Below, in pieces: positions 1 through 9,254 of a stretch of DNA of 64,000 nt. How positions within the stretch are numbered: the first letter of the stretch is position 1; each line of letters starts with the position of its first letter. Position numbers and translations under genes: made by a program. Below the pieces are notes generated by a model. It had not been told where the DNA came from, did not search any database, and saw only the letters and a program-made list of their open reading frames with translations. The stretch spans positions 789,190 to 853,189 of the forward strand of contig NZ_LT160639.1 in assembly GCF_900048895.1 (NCBI RefSeq). The letters are read 5' to 3'. This stretch comes from Neglectibacter timonensis (GTDB lineage Bacteria; Bacillota; Clostridia; Oscillospirales; Acutalibacteraceae).

Positions 1-2062
1 GAACACAACAGCCTGCCAATTCCGGCCAATTCCTCTCCTCACCTTGGGAAGAGGCCATAGCCACCTTGCTGAGCCCGGTGACGGAGAGTAGGGCATTGTA
101 CAGGGTAGAGGCGAAAATCGGCTTGGAAAGGAACCCGTTGGCGCCCGCCTCTCTGGCGCTTTTCTCGATCGAACTCCAGTCATACGCCGTCATGATGATG
201 ACAGTGGTATCGGGCCCCACCAATTCCCGTATGCGCCGGGTTACCTCGATGCCGTCGATATCCGGCATCTTCCAATCGATGAGACATACGTCAAAATCCT
301 CCCCGACTTGGTGGGCGAGGCGGACCTTCTCAATTCCCTCTTCACCTGTCAGCGCCCAGTCAGACACAATTCCCAAGTTCTTCAGCAGCAGGGCCGCATG
401 GATGCAGCTGTCGCGGTCGTCATCGGCAACCATCACTTTCAGCGCCTCCAGCTCTGGCTGCTGATAGTGCTGTTGACCGTCGCCGTCCGCCGGGACATCA
501 AAATCCAGTTCAACGGCAAAGGTGGTTCCGACCTCTATCTCGCTTTTTACCGAGATGGTGCCGCCCATCAGGGTGACCAGATTTTTCGTGATCGCCATGC
601 CAAGGCCGGTGCCGCCAAACTTCTGGCCGGTGGCTGCGCTTTCCTGCTCAAAGGGGATGAACAGCCGATCCAAAAACTCCCTGTTCATGCCAATCCCTGT
701 GTCGCTTACGGAAAACCGCAGCCGCACACGGCTCCTCTTCCGCTGCAGCTGCCGGATTTCCAGGCGGATGGAACCGCCTGCAGGTGTAAACTTCAGCGCA
801 TTGGTAAGGAGGTTCAAAAGAACCTGGTTCAGCCGCAGCGGGTCGCCGATCAGCACCGTCCCGGTCAAGTCCACCAGCGGGACGGTGAAGGTCAGGCCTT
901 TTTCCACAGCCTGGGGATATATAATAGAGGTAAGCTGCTCCGCGACAGTCTCCAGATTGAAGGCCTCGTGGGCAATTTTCATCTTTCCCTCGTCGATTTT
1001 TGACATATCCAAAATATCGTTGATCAGGGTCATCAAATGCTTGGAGGAATACCCTATTTTTTCCAGGCAGTCCTTCACTCTCTGACGGTCCTCGATATAG
1101 GCGGCTGCAATGGTGGTCATGCCTATAATCGCATTCATGGGGGTGCGGATCTCATGGGACATCCGGGAAAGAAATTCCGATTTAGCCCGGTTGGCCCGCT
1201 CTGCCACTGTAAGAGCATCCTTCAAAGCTTCAGCCTGTTCCGTCAGTCTGCGCTGAATTTCCCGAAGCTCCGTCACGTCGGTGATGTCGATACAGATGGC
1301 CAGATAAACAGGGCAGCCGTCCTGCCAGTTTACGCAGGAGGCATTGACCTGCAGCCAGAGGGCCTTTCCATTGCGGCTCATCACATTCATCACGAACTGT
1401 ACCGGCTCCCCACAGAGAAGCTTTTCCCGATTTTCCTGAATTGAAGTCCAATTGGCCTTGATATTTTTCAAGTGCAGGGGGTTCTCTCCATTTTCTCCAT
1501 CGCCAAAATATTCTATAAAACGCCTGTTCCCTTCCAGCAGCTTCAAACTGAGATCCTGGCCCACCCGGTATTTGGCCACAAAGCCCGGCAGGCTCTCATA
1601 GGTGACCGACTGCTCTCTCTGCATTTGCACGATGCCGTCAACATTGGTCAACACCGAATAGGCCACTTGATACCCATTGATATACTCATCGGCAAACTGT
1701 GTAGAGAATTGAACCCAGATAAAATCCCCGTTTTTCCGGCGAAACCGGGAGAGCAGCCGGTATCCCTTCTGATGTGCGGCCAGAGCCCCCAAAACTGCTT
1801 CCGTCAGCTCCTTCCACTCCTCGGGATCGTCCCTGTAGTAAAGGTCGGGCCGGTTGTGAAAAGTTGCTTCATATTCCTCTTTGGACCATCCGGTAAACTC
1901 ATAATAAAATTTATTGGCCCAGATCAGGGTGAAATGTTCATCCAACAGATGCTTGCTGACACTGACTCCCAATAACTCCATCAGCGTGCTGTATTCATAG
2001 TCTGCAGGTGCAAAACGCGGTCCGTCCTTTTCTTCTGCTAACTCCTGTCTCTGCTCGCTCAT
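1..2062 (-). CDS. Hybrid sensor histidine kinase, two PAS domains plus receiver (3' end outside window)
   Basis: Translating the minus strand from the ATG at 2062 gives an open frame of over 680 codons that runs off the left edge. Two PAS-like domains (about residues 25-145 and 150-270) precede a HisKA helix with SHEIRTP (His303). The HATPase_c domain shows an N-box (NLLTNALKF), DTGIGM and GGTGLGM. A C-terminal receiver has an acidic DDD pocket, phosphoacceptor Asp596 in [11 protein letters not shown], and a C-terminal KPI lysine. No membrane segment is seen, so it is probably cytoplasmic. The start is supported by AAGGAG 8 nt upstream. The output partner is not in view. The family assignment is secure; the signal is unknown. 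Confidence 0.93.
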   Translation of the reverse strand, partial: MSEQRQELAEEKDGPRFAPADYEYSTLMELLGVSVSKHLLDEHFTLIWANKFYYEFTGWSKEEYEATFHNRPDLYYRDDPEEWKELTEAVLGALAAHQKGYRLLSRFRRKNGDFIWVQFSTQFADEYINGYQVAYSVLTNVDGIVQMQREQSVTYESLPGFVAKYRVGQDLSLKLLEGNRRFIEYFGDGENGENPLHLKNIKANWTSIQENREKLLCGEPVQFVMNVMSRNGKALWLQVNASCVNWQDGCPVYLAICIDITDVTELREIQRRLTEQAEALKDALTVAERANRAKSEFLSRMSHEIRTPMNAIIGMTTIAAAYIEDRQRVKDCLEKIGYSSKHLMTLINDILDMSKIDEGKMKIAHEAFNLETVAEQLTSIIYPQAVEKGLTFTVPLVDLTGTVLIGDPLRLNQVLLNLLTNALKFTPAGGSIRLEIRQLQRKRSRVRLRFSVSDTGIGMNREFLDRLFIPFEQESAATGQKFGGTGLGMAITKNLVTLMGGTISVKSEIEVGTTFAVELDFDVPADGDGQQHYQQPELEALKVMVADDDRDSCIHAALLLKNLGIVSDWALTGEEGIEKVRLAHQVGEDFDVCLIDWKMPDIDGIEVTRRIRELVGPDTTVIIMTAYDWSSIEKSAREAGANGFLSKPIFASTLYNALLSVTGLSKVAMASSQGEERNWPELAGCCV

Positions 2063-2536
2063 ACCAATGGCTCCTTCCGCCGGTATCTCATGTCACGCAT
2101 TCCTGTTTCAGGATTCGGACTGTCTCCCCACTCCGCCCGCTGTTCCATAGAACGGATCATTTTTTTCAACAGCTGTTTTGCTTTTACAGATTCGGAGAGA
2201 GGCCATACCATTCCGCCATCCGTGTACTTCTTCGTATCCCCGTCAAAAGCTCATACGCCTCTGCAGTATATCCTTGTTCCAGCCTGACAGCCATACCGGA
2301 AAAATGTCCCCATCATTTTTACTGCGCTTCCTGCCAACATCATGGCTCTTCTGTTTTCAGCCGTTGCCCGGCCGTCTGATTTTATCTGCATCTTCCCCAG
2401 CTGGGTACAGTTTTCCAGAAGCCGGAGCAACCTTGTTCATGTTAGTTTTTTTATTATATCACGCAGTTCTGAAAAACTCAACTGGCTTCTGGAAATCCCA
2501 GCTTGAAAATGGTATCATATAATAAAATCGGCAGCG
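2063..2536. other. Intergenic region between divergent regulators
   Basis: This gap separates the hybrid kinase (minus) from the GntR-type regulator (plus) and should hold both promoters. A TATAAT box lies at 2518-2523 just before the GntR gene, but no good -35 is seen. On the minus strand a reading of about 115 codons is interrupted by one in-frame TGA and ends by overlapping the kinase start (GTATGAG). It resembles no family I recognise and may be a decayed small gene or chance. Confidence 0.4.
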
Positions 2537-4018
2537 GTGGTGAGAATGGATTTCATGGAAGACAGAAACCAAATTTCAAACCTCATTTATAACTATTTTT
2601 TCAACCGTCTGATCTTCTGCTCTTACCAATACGGAGAGCAGCTTCCCCCAATTGACACGCTGTGCAACGAGTTCGGCGTTTCGCCCCAAACAGTGAAGAC
2701 TGCGCTGCGCTGCCTTCGGGAAGAGGGGTACATCGACATGCACAGAGGGCGCCCCACCACTGTTATCTTCCAGCAGACCCTGGAGAACGCCATGCAGCTG
2801 TCTCAGGACTACTTTATCCTGCGCAGGGACGCTTATCTTGACCTGCAGAACTGTGCGGGCCTGCTGTTTCCCACCCTGTTGGCCGCAGGATTTCAGCGTA
2901 TCGAAAGAAACAAGTTCCCTTATCTCTCAAGGCTGGCTGAACGGCCATCTATCAATGATGTGCTCCATTTTTTCAGCTGCGTCCTGCAGAGCCTGGACAA
3001 TCCCCTTGTGATGAATCTCTATTGGGAGATTACTGTTTTCTGGGGAATGCCATTCCTCAAATACAGTAAATCAAACTTACCAATCCACCGGGATTTCCTT
3101 CAGGACCGGATGCAGTCTCTCCTACTGCTCGCCCAGCGGCAGGCATGGGAACCTCTTATAGAGGAACTGGCCGCACTCCAGCGGGATACATTCGCCCCGT
3201 TTATCGCCGAGCTGGACACCAGGCCTCCTCTGCCGAAAGAAGAACAGATTCCTTTCTCCTGGAGTATCTACCGGGAACGGCCACAGTGCTGCTACAGCCT
3301 GGCAGGCAGGCTTTTACATGAGATTTACCTAGGAGAATACCGGGATTCCGCGTTTCTTCCCTCCTATCAGCGAATGGCTGAGAAATACAGCGTCTCCCTC
3401 AGCACCATCCGCCGTACGGTAGCTGTGCTGGATCAGCTTGGCGTCCTGCAGCCGGTGAATGGGAAGGGGGTGCGCGTCTTCTCCATTGGGGAACCCTGTA
3501 GGAAGCCGGATTTCAAAAGCCCAGCTGTCCGCCGGAACCTTTCCTACTTTGTCCAATCCTTCGAGATCCTCCTCTGTACCTGTGAACCGGTCTCATGTTC
3601 TGTTCTTGAATCCGTGCCGGCCGAAGCGGTGCGTCTGCTTACCGAACAATTTGAGCATAACCTGCGGTCTGGCATTCAGGAATTATCTTTGTGGCATTGG
3701 CTCCTTTTTGTGATAAAAAACACAAGGCTGCAAAGTCTGCGTGATATTTATGGCCGGATCTATAGCCTGTTTCTTTGGGGATATCCCCTGAAAGCCTCCC
3801 AACAGGAAAACAGGGAACAGGATGCAGGCATGTTAACCTTTACCAAACGCATCATTGTCTGCCTGAAGGACAATGACTTCTCTGGCTGCGGGATAGCTGT
3901 GCGCACATTACTTTCCCAGCAGTTCCCTTTGGCAGAGCAGTGCTTACTGCGTCACGGTATCCCGCCAGAAGAAATAAAGCTTTCCCCATCCATTCATCTG
4001 CTGCTCACGGGATCCTGA
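2537..4018 (+). CDS. Transcriptional regulator with two GntR-type winged helices
   Basis: This 493-aa protein has an N-terminal GntR-type winged helix (about residues 10-80, with core FGVSPQTVKTALRCL followed by the wing). A second GntR-like winged helix lies near residues 253-315 (core YSVSLSTIRRTVAVLDQLG). Helical regions follow each one, without a recognisable UTRA, FCD or aminotransferase effector domain. Duplicated DNA-binding modules in one chain suggest binding to two half-sites without dimerisation, which is inference. The start is uncertain: GTG at 2537 or 2540, or ATG at 2546 or 2555; the GGTGAG at 2539-2544 best fits ATG 2555. A terminator follows at 4079. Target genes are unknown. 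Confidence 0.85.
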   Translation: MVRMDFMEDRNQISNLIYNYFFNRLIFCSYQYGEQLPPIDTLCNEFGVSPQTVKTALRCLREEGYIDMHRGRPTTVIFQQTLENAMQLSQDYFILRRDAYLDLQNCAGLLFPTLLAAGFQRIERNKFPYLSRLAERPSINDVLHFFSCVLQSLDNPLVMNLYWEITVFWGMPFLKYSKSNLPIHRDFLQDRMQSLLLLAQRQAWEPLIEELAALQRDTFAPFIAELDTRPPLPKEEQIPFSWSIYRERPQCCYSLAGRLLHEIYLGEYRDSAFLPSYQRMAEKYSVSLSTIRRTVAVLDQLGVLQPVNGKGVRVFSIGEPCRKPDFKSPAVRRNLSYFVQSFEILLCTCEPVSCSVLESVPAEAVRLLTEQFEHNLRSGIQELSLWHWLLFVIKNTRLQSLRDIYGRIYSLFLWGYPLKASQQENREQDAGMLTFTKRIIVCLKDNDFSGCGIAVRTLLSQQFPLAEQCLLRHGIPPEEIKLSPSIHLLLTGS

Positions 4019-4078
4019 TTCGCCTCATCCCGCAGGAATAAGGGGAATCAGGGTCCGTCCTGTCTTTCGGCTATAAAG

Positions 4079-4118
4079 AAAAGAGTTGAACCATTTTTTT
4101 AATGATTCAACTCTTTTT
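4079..4118 (+). terminator. Rho-independent terminator after the GntR-type gene
   Basis: Perfect 12-bp arms AAAAGAGTTGAA (4079-4090) and TTCAACTCTTTT (4106-4117) flank a T-rich loop. The right arm ends in a T run. Confidence 0.85.
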
Positions 4119-4200
4119 ACTTTGGCAAAAGCTACTCGTCTCTTGATTTTTTCGTACCCGTTATTCTACAATAAAAAAACCAGAAAAGTAAAGTTTCTTC

Positions 4201-4228
4201 TTCACAGTGCAGAAATCTATGGTATAAT
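4201..4228 (+). promoter_or_regulatory. Probable promoter of the Fic gene
   Basis: TTCACA (4201-4206), a 16-nt spacer, and TATAAT (4223-4228) preceded by TGG, an extended -10. It lies about 150 nt upstream of the Fic start. Confidence 0.6.
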
Positions 4229-4380
4229 ACTGACAATCCCCAATATTATGTCTACAAGTAGCCATTCTGTCCCTCCTAAAGCATTCTCTGGCGGGACAGT
4301 GCTTTTCCCCATAAAAATCCATTCAATACTGAAGCTTTATCATCCTGTGATTTGTATCAAGAAGCAAGGAGCCGGAAAAC

Positions 4381-5151
4381 ATGAATCTATACTATGAAAT
4401 TATGTCGCGCTGGCAATCCTTCCAGCTTGTCTCATCCGCGGAGATGGACCGCCTGCTGAAGCGCTTTAATATTCTATTTATTTACCATTCCGGAAAATTG
4501 GAAAATGACCAGGTCACCTATCAGACCACCCGGGAGATTTTTGAAACCGGCACGGCCGCCGCCTTTCCGGAAGGCTCAAAAACGCTGTTCTGGCAGAAAA
4601 ACCAAAAACTCTGCTACGAATACTTACGGGAAAAAATTCTGGCCCGGGACGATATGGATACCAGTCTTCTTCTGGACGTCCACCGGATTCTGACCAGCGG
4701 TACATATGATGAACCGCTCTATGCGACAGATGGCGAGAGGCCCGGCGCCTTTAAGAAGCATGACTATGTCACAGGTCTCTATGAGGTTGGGGCTCCCGCC
4801 CGCGAAGTGGAGGAGCAGCTTGACAAGCTGATGGAGGAAGTAAACGGCTACTGCGGTCCGGATCTGCTTGGCACTGGCGCCTATCTGCATGCCAGATTTG
4901 AAAACATACGGCCCTTCGCCGAAGGGAATGGGCGGACGGGACGTATTCTTCTGAATTACTTTTTTCTTACCAGAAACCATCCTCCTCTCATCATCTTTTC
5001 CGAGGACAGGGCACGCTATCTGGAATGTCTCACAATCTACGACCGGGAGCATGATCTGACTCCTCTGACGGAATTCTTACGGCAAGAAATCATTAAGACC
5101 TGGGCGGAAGAATTTTTTCCTGACAGGAGCGCCTCCCAAGAAAACGCCTAA
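4381..5151 (+). CDS. Fic/DOC-domain protein with Arg in place of the catalytic His
   Basis: This 256-aa protein has a Fic core. The signature reads IRPFAEGNGRTGR at about residues 176-188, where the family standard is HPFx(D/E)GNGRxxR. The catalytic His position is Arg177 (codon CGG at 4909-4911), while the Glu, GNGR anion-binding residues and final Arg are kept. An N-terminal SGKLEN matches the class II inhibitory helix motif (S/T)xxxE(G/N). Fic proteins usually transfer AMP or other phosphate-containing groups to target hydroxyls. Loss of the His general base should abolish or change that chemistry, which is inference. The gene stands alone behind its own promoter, with no antitoxin neighbour. 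Confidence 0.9.
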   Translation: MNLYYEIMSRWQSFQLVSSAEMDRLLKRFNILFIYHSGKLENDQVTYQTTREIFETGTAAAFPEGSKTLFWQKNQKLCYEYLREKILARDDMDTSLLLDVHRILTSGTYDEPLYATDGERPGAFKKHDYVTGLYEVGAPAREVEEQLDKLMEEVNGYCGPDLLGTGAYLHARFENIRPFAEGNGRTGRILLNYFFLTRNHPPLIIFSEDRARYLECLTIYDREHDLTPLTEFLRQEIIKTWAEEFFPDRSASQENA

Positions 5152-5486
5152 AGACAGCGCTGCTTTACAAGAAGGCGGTGCTAGACACTGCAGTTCGCTT
5201 TCTTGCCGCAATTTTTAAAGTTTTTTTCTTGTTCTGACTTACCTTTTTTCCAAATTTCCAGTCCTAAAATCAGGGCTATAAATAAGGATTGTGCAGCGCA
5301 GCTGCGGCTGCTACCGCAGTCCGTTTTCACCGATTTTTAGAGTCCCAAATTCAGTTCTCTCATTTGGTATTACTTTTCATCTGCCTGTATCCGTCACGTT
5401 GTCAGGGGAAGCCGTTCGGATGCTTTATTTTCATGTGGGCACAGGATACTGCTGGAAAGCTACGCTGCATTTTTAAAAATTTCCCC

Positions 5487-5515
5487 TTGACAAATGAAAT
5501 GTGCAGTGTTATAGT
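5487..5515 (+). promoter_or_regulatory. Sigma-A type promoter of the T-box/trpB transcript
   Basis: TTGACA (5487-5492), exactly 17 nt, then TATAGT (5510-5515). It sits just upstream of the T-box leader. Confidence 0.88.
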
Positions 5516-5534
5516 TTTTGCAACATAGAAAAAC

Positions 5535-5840
5535 CGTTGACTGGGAGGAGTACTTTCCCACAACCGTATCTAAAGAGAGCCGTGAAGGGTGTGATCATGG
5601 CGGTACGGTGGGTAAGGAATGGACCCGGGAGGGCAAACTGAGCACTGGCGGCAGTGTTAGGGGAGACGGAGGCCGACCGTTACAGCGGCTAGCGTATCGA
5701 ATATCTTGATCTGTACGCGAATGAGGCGCGCTTTCGGGCGAATTTAGGTGGCACCGCAGATGTTCCAACATCTGTCCTAAGGTTTTAGGGCAGATAGTTT
5801 ATGCACCTGTCCTAAGACATTAGGACAGGTGCATTTTTTA
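5535..5840 (+). ncRNA. T-box leader, tryptophan specific
   Basis: The leader has an AGAGAGC motif near 5573, a stem I arm, and a specifier-loop context GGAATGGACCC. That puts the codon UGG (Trp) at 5620-5622 with the usual following A. The conserved T-box sequence AGGTGGCACCGC lies near 5746-5757. A perfect 15-bp terminator hairpin (arms 5801-5815 and 5820-5834) ends in a T run. Known mechanism: uncharged tRNA pairs with the specifier and the T-box and stabilises the antiterminator. So trpB here should be induced by tryptophan shortage. A second hairpin at 5770-5795 (ATCTGTCCTAA and partner) partly repeats the terminator sequence. Confidence 0.93.
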
Positions 5841-5872
5841 TATTTAACTGAATTGTGAAAGGAATGGTAACA

Positions 5873-7243
5873 ATGGCAGAGATCCCCTACAAAATTTATC
5901 TGGAAGAAAACGAGATGCCCCAGGCCTGGTATAACCTGCGGGCCGATATGAAAAATAAGCCTGCCCCCCTGTTGAATCCCGGCACCCTAAAGCCCATGAC
6001 CTTCGAAGATCTCACTCCTGTATTCTGCGACGATCTGGTTCGGCAGGAGCTGGATGACACTACGCCCTTCTTCGAGATCCCCGACGAGATCCGTTCGTTT
6101 TATAAGATGTATCGGCCCTCTCCTCTGGTACACGCAAGCTTTTTGGAAAAGGCCCTGGATACTCCGGCTAAGATTTATTACAAATTCGAGGGAAACAACA
6201 CTTCCGGTTCCCACAAGCTCAACTCCGCCATCGCTCAGGCCTACTATGCAAAAAAGCAGGGCCTTAAAGGCGTTACTACGGAGACAGGCGCCGGCCAGTG
6301 GGGAACCGCCCTTTCCATGGCCTGCTCCTATTTCGACCTGGATTGTAAAGTCTACATGGTAAAGGTCTCCTATGAACAGAAGCCCTTCCGCAGAGAGGTG
6401 ATGCGCACTTACGGTGCATCCGTCACCCCCTCCCCCTCAGAAAATACCCAGGTGGGAAGGAAGATTCTGGAAGCCCATCCCGGCACCACCGGCAGCCTGG
6501 GCTGCGCAATTTCTGAAGCGGTGGAAGTGGCCACCTCTACTCCCGGCTACCGCTATGTGCTGGGCTCCGTACTCAACCAGGTGCTGCTGCACCAGTCCGT
6601 CATCGGATTGGAGACGAAGGCCGCTCTGGACAAGTACGGCATCCACCCCGATATCATTATCGGCTGCGCAGGCGGCGGCTCTAATTTGGGCGGACTGATC
6701 GCCCCCTTCATGGGGCAAAAGCTCCGCGGGGAAGACAACTACCGTTTCATCGCCGTAGAACCAGCCTCCTGCCCCTCTTTAACCAGAGGCAGGTTCGCCT
6801 ACGATTTCTGCGATACCGGCATGGTGTGCCCGCTGGCGAAGATGTACACCCTGGGTTCCAATTTCATTCCCTCCGCCAACCATGCCGGCGGACTGCGCTA
6901 CCACGGCATGAGCTCCGTCCTTTCCCAGCTCTATGCCGACGGCCTAATGGAGGCTGTCTCCGTGGAACAGACCTCCGTGTTTGAGGCTGCAGAGCTGTTC
7001 GCCCGTGTGGAAGGGACCCTTCCCGCCCCGGAGTCCAGCCATGCCATCCGCACGGCTATCGACGAGGCCTTAAAATGCAAGGAGACCGGCGAGGAGAAGA
7101 CCATCGTCTTCGGCCTGACCGGCACAGGTTACTTTGATATGACAGCCTATGAGAGGTTCAACGACGGCAAGATGACCGACACCATCCCCAGTGACGAGGA
7201 ACTGGAGGCCAGTTTTGCCACCCTGCCTCAGGTAAATCTGTAA
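5873..7243 (+). CDS. trpB: Tryptophan synthase beta chain-like protein (TrpB2 type)
   Basis: This 456-aa PLP enzyme has the PLP lysine in GSHKLNSA and the phosphate-binding loop CAGGGSNLGG. Its overall sequence is that of the TrpB2 (trpB-related) branch rather than canonical TrpB1. It should condense indole with serine to make L-tryptophan in the cytoplasm. No trpA or other trp gene is adjacent, so indole salvage is plausible (inference). The Trp-specific T-box directly upstream supports a role in Trp supply. The start is ATG 5873, with AAAGGA 9 nt upstream; a GTG at 5855 is in frame but overlaps that site. The gene is monocistronic, with a terminator following. Confidence 0.93.
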   Translation: MAEIPYKIYLEENEMPQAWYNLRADMKNKPAPLLNPGTLKPMTFEDLTPVFCDDLVRQELDDTTPFFEIPDEIRSFYKMYRPSPLVHASFLEKALDTPAKIYYKFEGNNTSGSHKLNSAIAQAYYAKKQGLKGVTTETGAGQWGTALSMACSYFDLDCKVYMVKVSYEQKPFRREVMRTYGASVTPSPSENTQVGRKILEAHPGTTGSLGCAISEAVEVATSTPGYRYVLGSVLNQVLLHQSVIGLETKAALDKYGIHPDIIIGCAGGGSNLGGLIAPFMGQKLRGEDNYRFIAVEPASCPSLTRGRFAYDFCDTGMVCPLAKMYTLGSNFIPSANHAGGLRYHGMSSVLSQLYADGLMEAVSVEQTSVFEAAELFARVEGTLPAPESSHAIRTAIDEALKCKETGEEKTIVFGLTGTGYFDMTAYERFNDGKMTDTIPSDEELEASFATLPQVNL

Positions 7244-7271
7244 GAATACTGAAATCAGGCCCAGCGCCGGC

Positions 7272-7327
7272 GAATGCTCCCCTTTAGACGACAGCAATTT
7301 TACGCTGTCTCTCAGGGGAGCATTTTT
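7272..7327 (+). terminator. Terminator after trpB
   Basis: Outer arms AATGCTCCCCT and AGGGGAGCATT enclose an inner AGACGACAGC/GCTGTCT stem. A T run ends the structure. Confidence 0.85.
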
Positions 7328-7567
7328 CATACAAACAAGAGCCCTACGGGCAGCTTTCTCAAGGAATAAAAGATTGTTCAGGCTTTTCAGATACATTCCA
7401 TATTACGGGATACAGCTCCACACGTTCGTCGATAAGCGCAGGCTGAGGCCATTTCCCTTCCAGAAAAATTTCTGTACAGTGAGCAATAGGCGGTGAGGCA
7501 CACGTCCGAAAACTGCTTTTCCCTTCATGGCAGCTTATCCTTGCATGCACAAAGGATCTAAATATGG

Positions 7568-7835
7568 TATAATAAAAAATAACCTGAGACGCGTGCGGTG
7601 GGCCGAAGAACCGAAGAGGTTGAGATGCGCGGCTTGCCCACCGCAGGTGTGGTATCATAGTCGCCGGCATAGGGAAAATCCTAAAACTTTTTGCCGTACC
7701 GTGTAGACTAACACCGCTGGCGTAGTTCTCTCAGCGGAGAAAAAGGCCGAAAGTCAGCTGTCACTGTACTGCACGAACCACCAACCGCAGGTGCTTGAAT
7801 TTCGCACCCAAGGTGTGGATGGAAAACGGATAAAG
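7568..7835 (+). ncRNA. Candidate structured leader RNA with its own promoter (raiA-type is one possibility)
   Basis: An extended -10 (TGGTATAAT, box 7568-7573) is followed by about 260 nt without a gene but rich in pairing. GCGGTGGGC (about 7594) pairs with GCCCACCGC (about 7635-7643). AGGTGT pairs with ACACC near 7714, GGTGC with GCACC near 7790-7808, and CAGCTG lies near 7756. The 10-mer ACCGCAGGTG occurs twice (7640-7649 and 7784-7793). The element ends just before the Shine-Dalgarno of the downstream kinase and has no internal terminator. This layout fits a riboswitch-like or raiA-type structured RNA. I cannot confirm the family by eye. Confidence 0.5.
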
Positions 7836-7849
7836 TAGGAGGATCTTCC

Positions 7850-9148
7850 GTGACTGAAATTACTGTATGGCGCTATTTCGCCACTTCCATAACCCTGCCG
7901 CTGGTGATTCCCATTGTATTCCTGCTGATCTCCACCTGGCGGTTTCCTCCTAAGCGGATGAACCGGATTTTTCTGGAAATAGAGGGCGGCATGGTTGGGC
8001 TCGGCCTGTTAATCTACTTACTGCTGGGGCCTACGGTCATCTCTGCCTGGATTGCCGGAACTCTTCTTCCCGTCATCTGCACCATTGCCTTTCTGGCCTG
8101 CTGCGAACTTCGGGACGGTCGTCTGGCTTTTATCCTGGTTACCGCCGGATTGGATACCTCGATCTGTGACGCCCTGACAACGGTTTTTGTGCAGCGTGAC
8201 CATTTCCTCTGGATTCTGCTGAAGGTACTGATCACAGTCCTGCAAACCCTGCTGATTTGGAAATTCTGCAGAAAGCCTCTGCTGGAAATGTTGGATGAAA
8301 ACCAGATCAAGTGGGGACAGGTGGTCTGGGTCCCCCTTTTCCTCTGGATCTCCCTGGTCGCATTCTGCGTGTATCCGGCGGTGGCGGAAAGCAGGAGAGC
8401 CCCAGTTTTTCCTACTCTCGTTCTCTGTATCACTACGGTGCTGCTCTATGTGATGCTGTATCGCTTCCAGCGCGCAATCCGCCAGCAGGCGGAAATCCAG
8501 AAATACAACGCCATCCTGCGCTCTGAAGTGGGTTTCCTGGAAAAGGAGGCAGCCCAGGCTGAGGCCGCCTCCCAGAGCGTCAGGATCTTCCGGCACGACA
8601 TGCGCCACTTTATCCGGCTGCTGCGCAGCTGCCTTGCTAGTGGAAACCTGGGGCATGCCGGAGAAATTTTGGATCGGTTGGAGGAAAACACGGCCGCTCT
8701 CGGCGGGTTGGGGGTCCTGCACCGCTATACCGGGAACCCTATTCTCGACACGGTGCTCACGCAGGCCGCCGCCAGGGCGGAACAGGCAGGAATCCGGTTT
8801 ATTGTAGTGCTGGAGCTGCCAAAATTTCTGCAGGCCGACGTTACGGAGCTGGCCGTGGTCATCTCCAACGCCTTGGAAAACGCACTGACAGCTGTGGACA
8901 AGGAAACTGAAACAAAGGAGCCCCATGTCTCCCTTTTTGGAAAGCCCTGTGGGACCCAGCTGCTGCTTGAAATCTCCAATTCTTTCTCCGGCCCCCTCCG
9001 CCTGGATCCTGCCACAGGTTTACCCTCCAACCAAAAGGAGGGACATGGCTACGGCACCCGCTCCATCTTTAACTTCGTTCAAAAATACCATGGCGTGTTG
9101 GAATGTACCACCCAGGAAGAAGAATTCATCTTAAAGCTACTGGTCTGA
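7850..9148 (+). CDS. AgrC/LytS-like membrane sensor histidine kinase (GHKL ATPase)
   Basis: This 432-aa protein has six or seven hydrophobic segments in the first ~210 residues. A coiled dimerisation helix with FRHDMRH follows (His near 249). The GHKL ATPase domain shows NALENAL (near 340) and GHGYGTRSI (near 400). This is the architecture of peptide- or envelope-sensing kinases of the AgrC type. No LytTR response regulator or peptide precursor lies next to it. The start is a GTG with AGGAGG 8 nt upstream. The candidate leader RNA immediately upstream may control it. A bidirectional terminator follows. Confidence 0.87.
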   Translation: MTEITVWRYFATSITLPLVIPIVFLLISTWRFPPKRMNRIFLEIEGGMVGLGLLIYLLLGPTVISAWIAGTLLPVICTIAFLACCELRDGRLAFILVTAGLDTSICDALTTVFVQRDHFLWILLKVLITVLQTLLIWKFCRKPLLEMLDENQIKWGQVVWVPLFLWISLVAFCVYPAVAESRRAPVFPTLVLCITTVLLYVMLYRFQRAIRQQAEIQKYNAILRSEVGFLEKEAAQAEAASQSVRIFRHDMRHFIRLLRSCLASGNLGHAGEILDRLEENTAALGGLGVLHRYTGNPILDTVLTQAAARAEQAGIRFIVVLELPKFLQADVTELAVVISNALENALTAVDKETETKEPHVSLFGKPCGTQLLLEISNSFSGPLRLDPATGLPSNQKEGHGYGTRSIFNFVQKYHGVLECTTQEEEFILKLLV

Positions 9149-9168
9149 TTTCCTGTGCCGCATACAGC

Positions 9169-9221
9169 AAAAAAAGCTTCCTGCCCCGGCTGAAATCCGG
9201 GAGAAGGAAGCTTCTTTTTTT
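9169..9221. terminator. Bidirectional terminator between convergent genes
   Basis: AAAAAAGCTTCC pairs with GGAAGCTTCTTTTTT, with A and T runs on both flanks. It serves the kinase (plus) and secDF (minus). Confidence 0.85.
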
Positions 9222-9254
9222 ATTCTGCCACCACAGGCCTCACAGGGAACAGCC

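Noticed and set aside
2058..2440. Minus-strand reading before the hybrid kinase
   Set aside because: It has an in-frame TGA, no ribosome site and no recognised motif. It was kept only as a remark.
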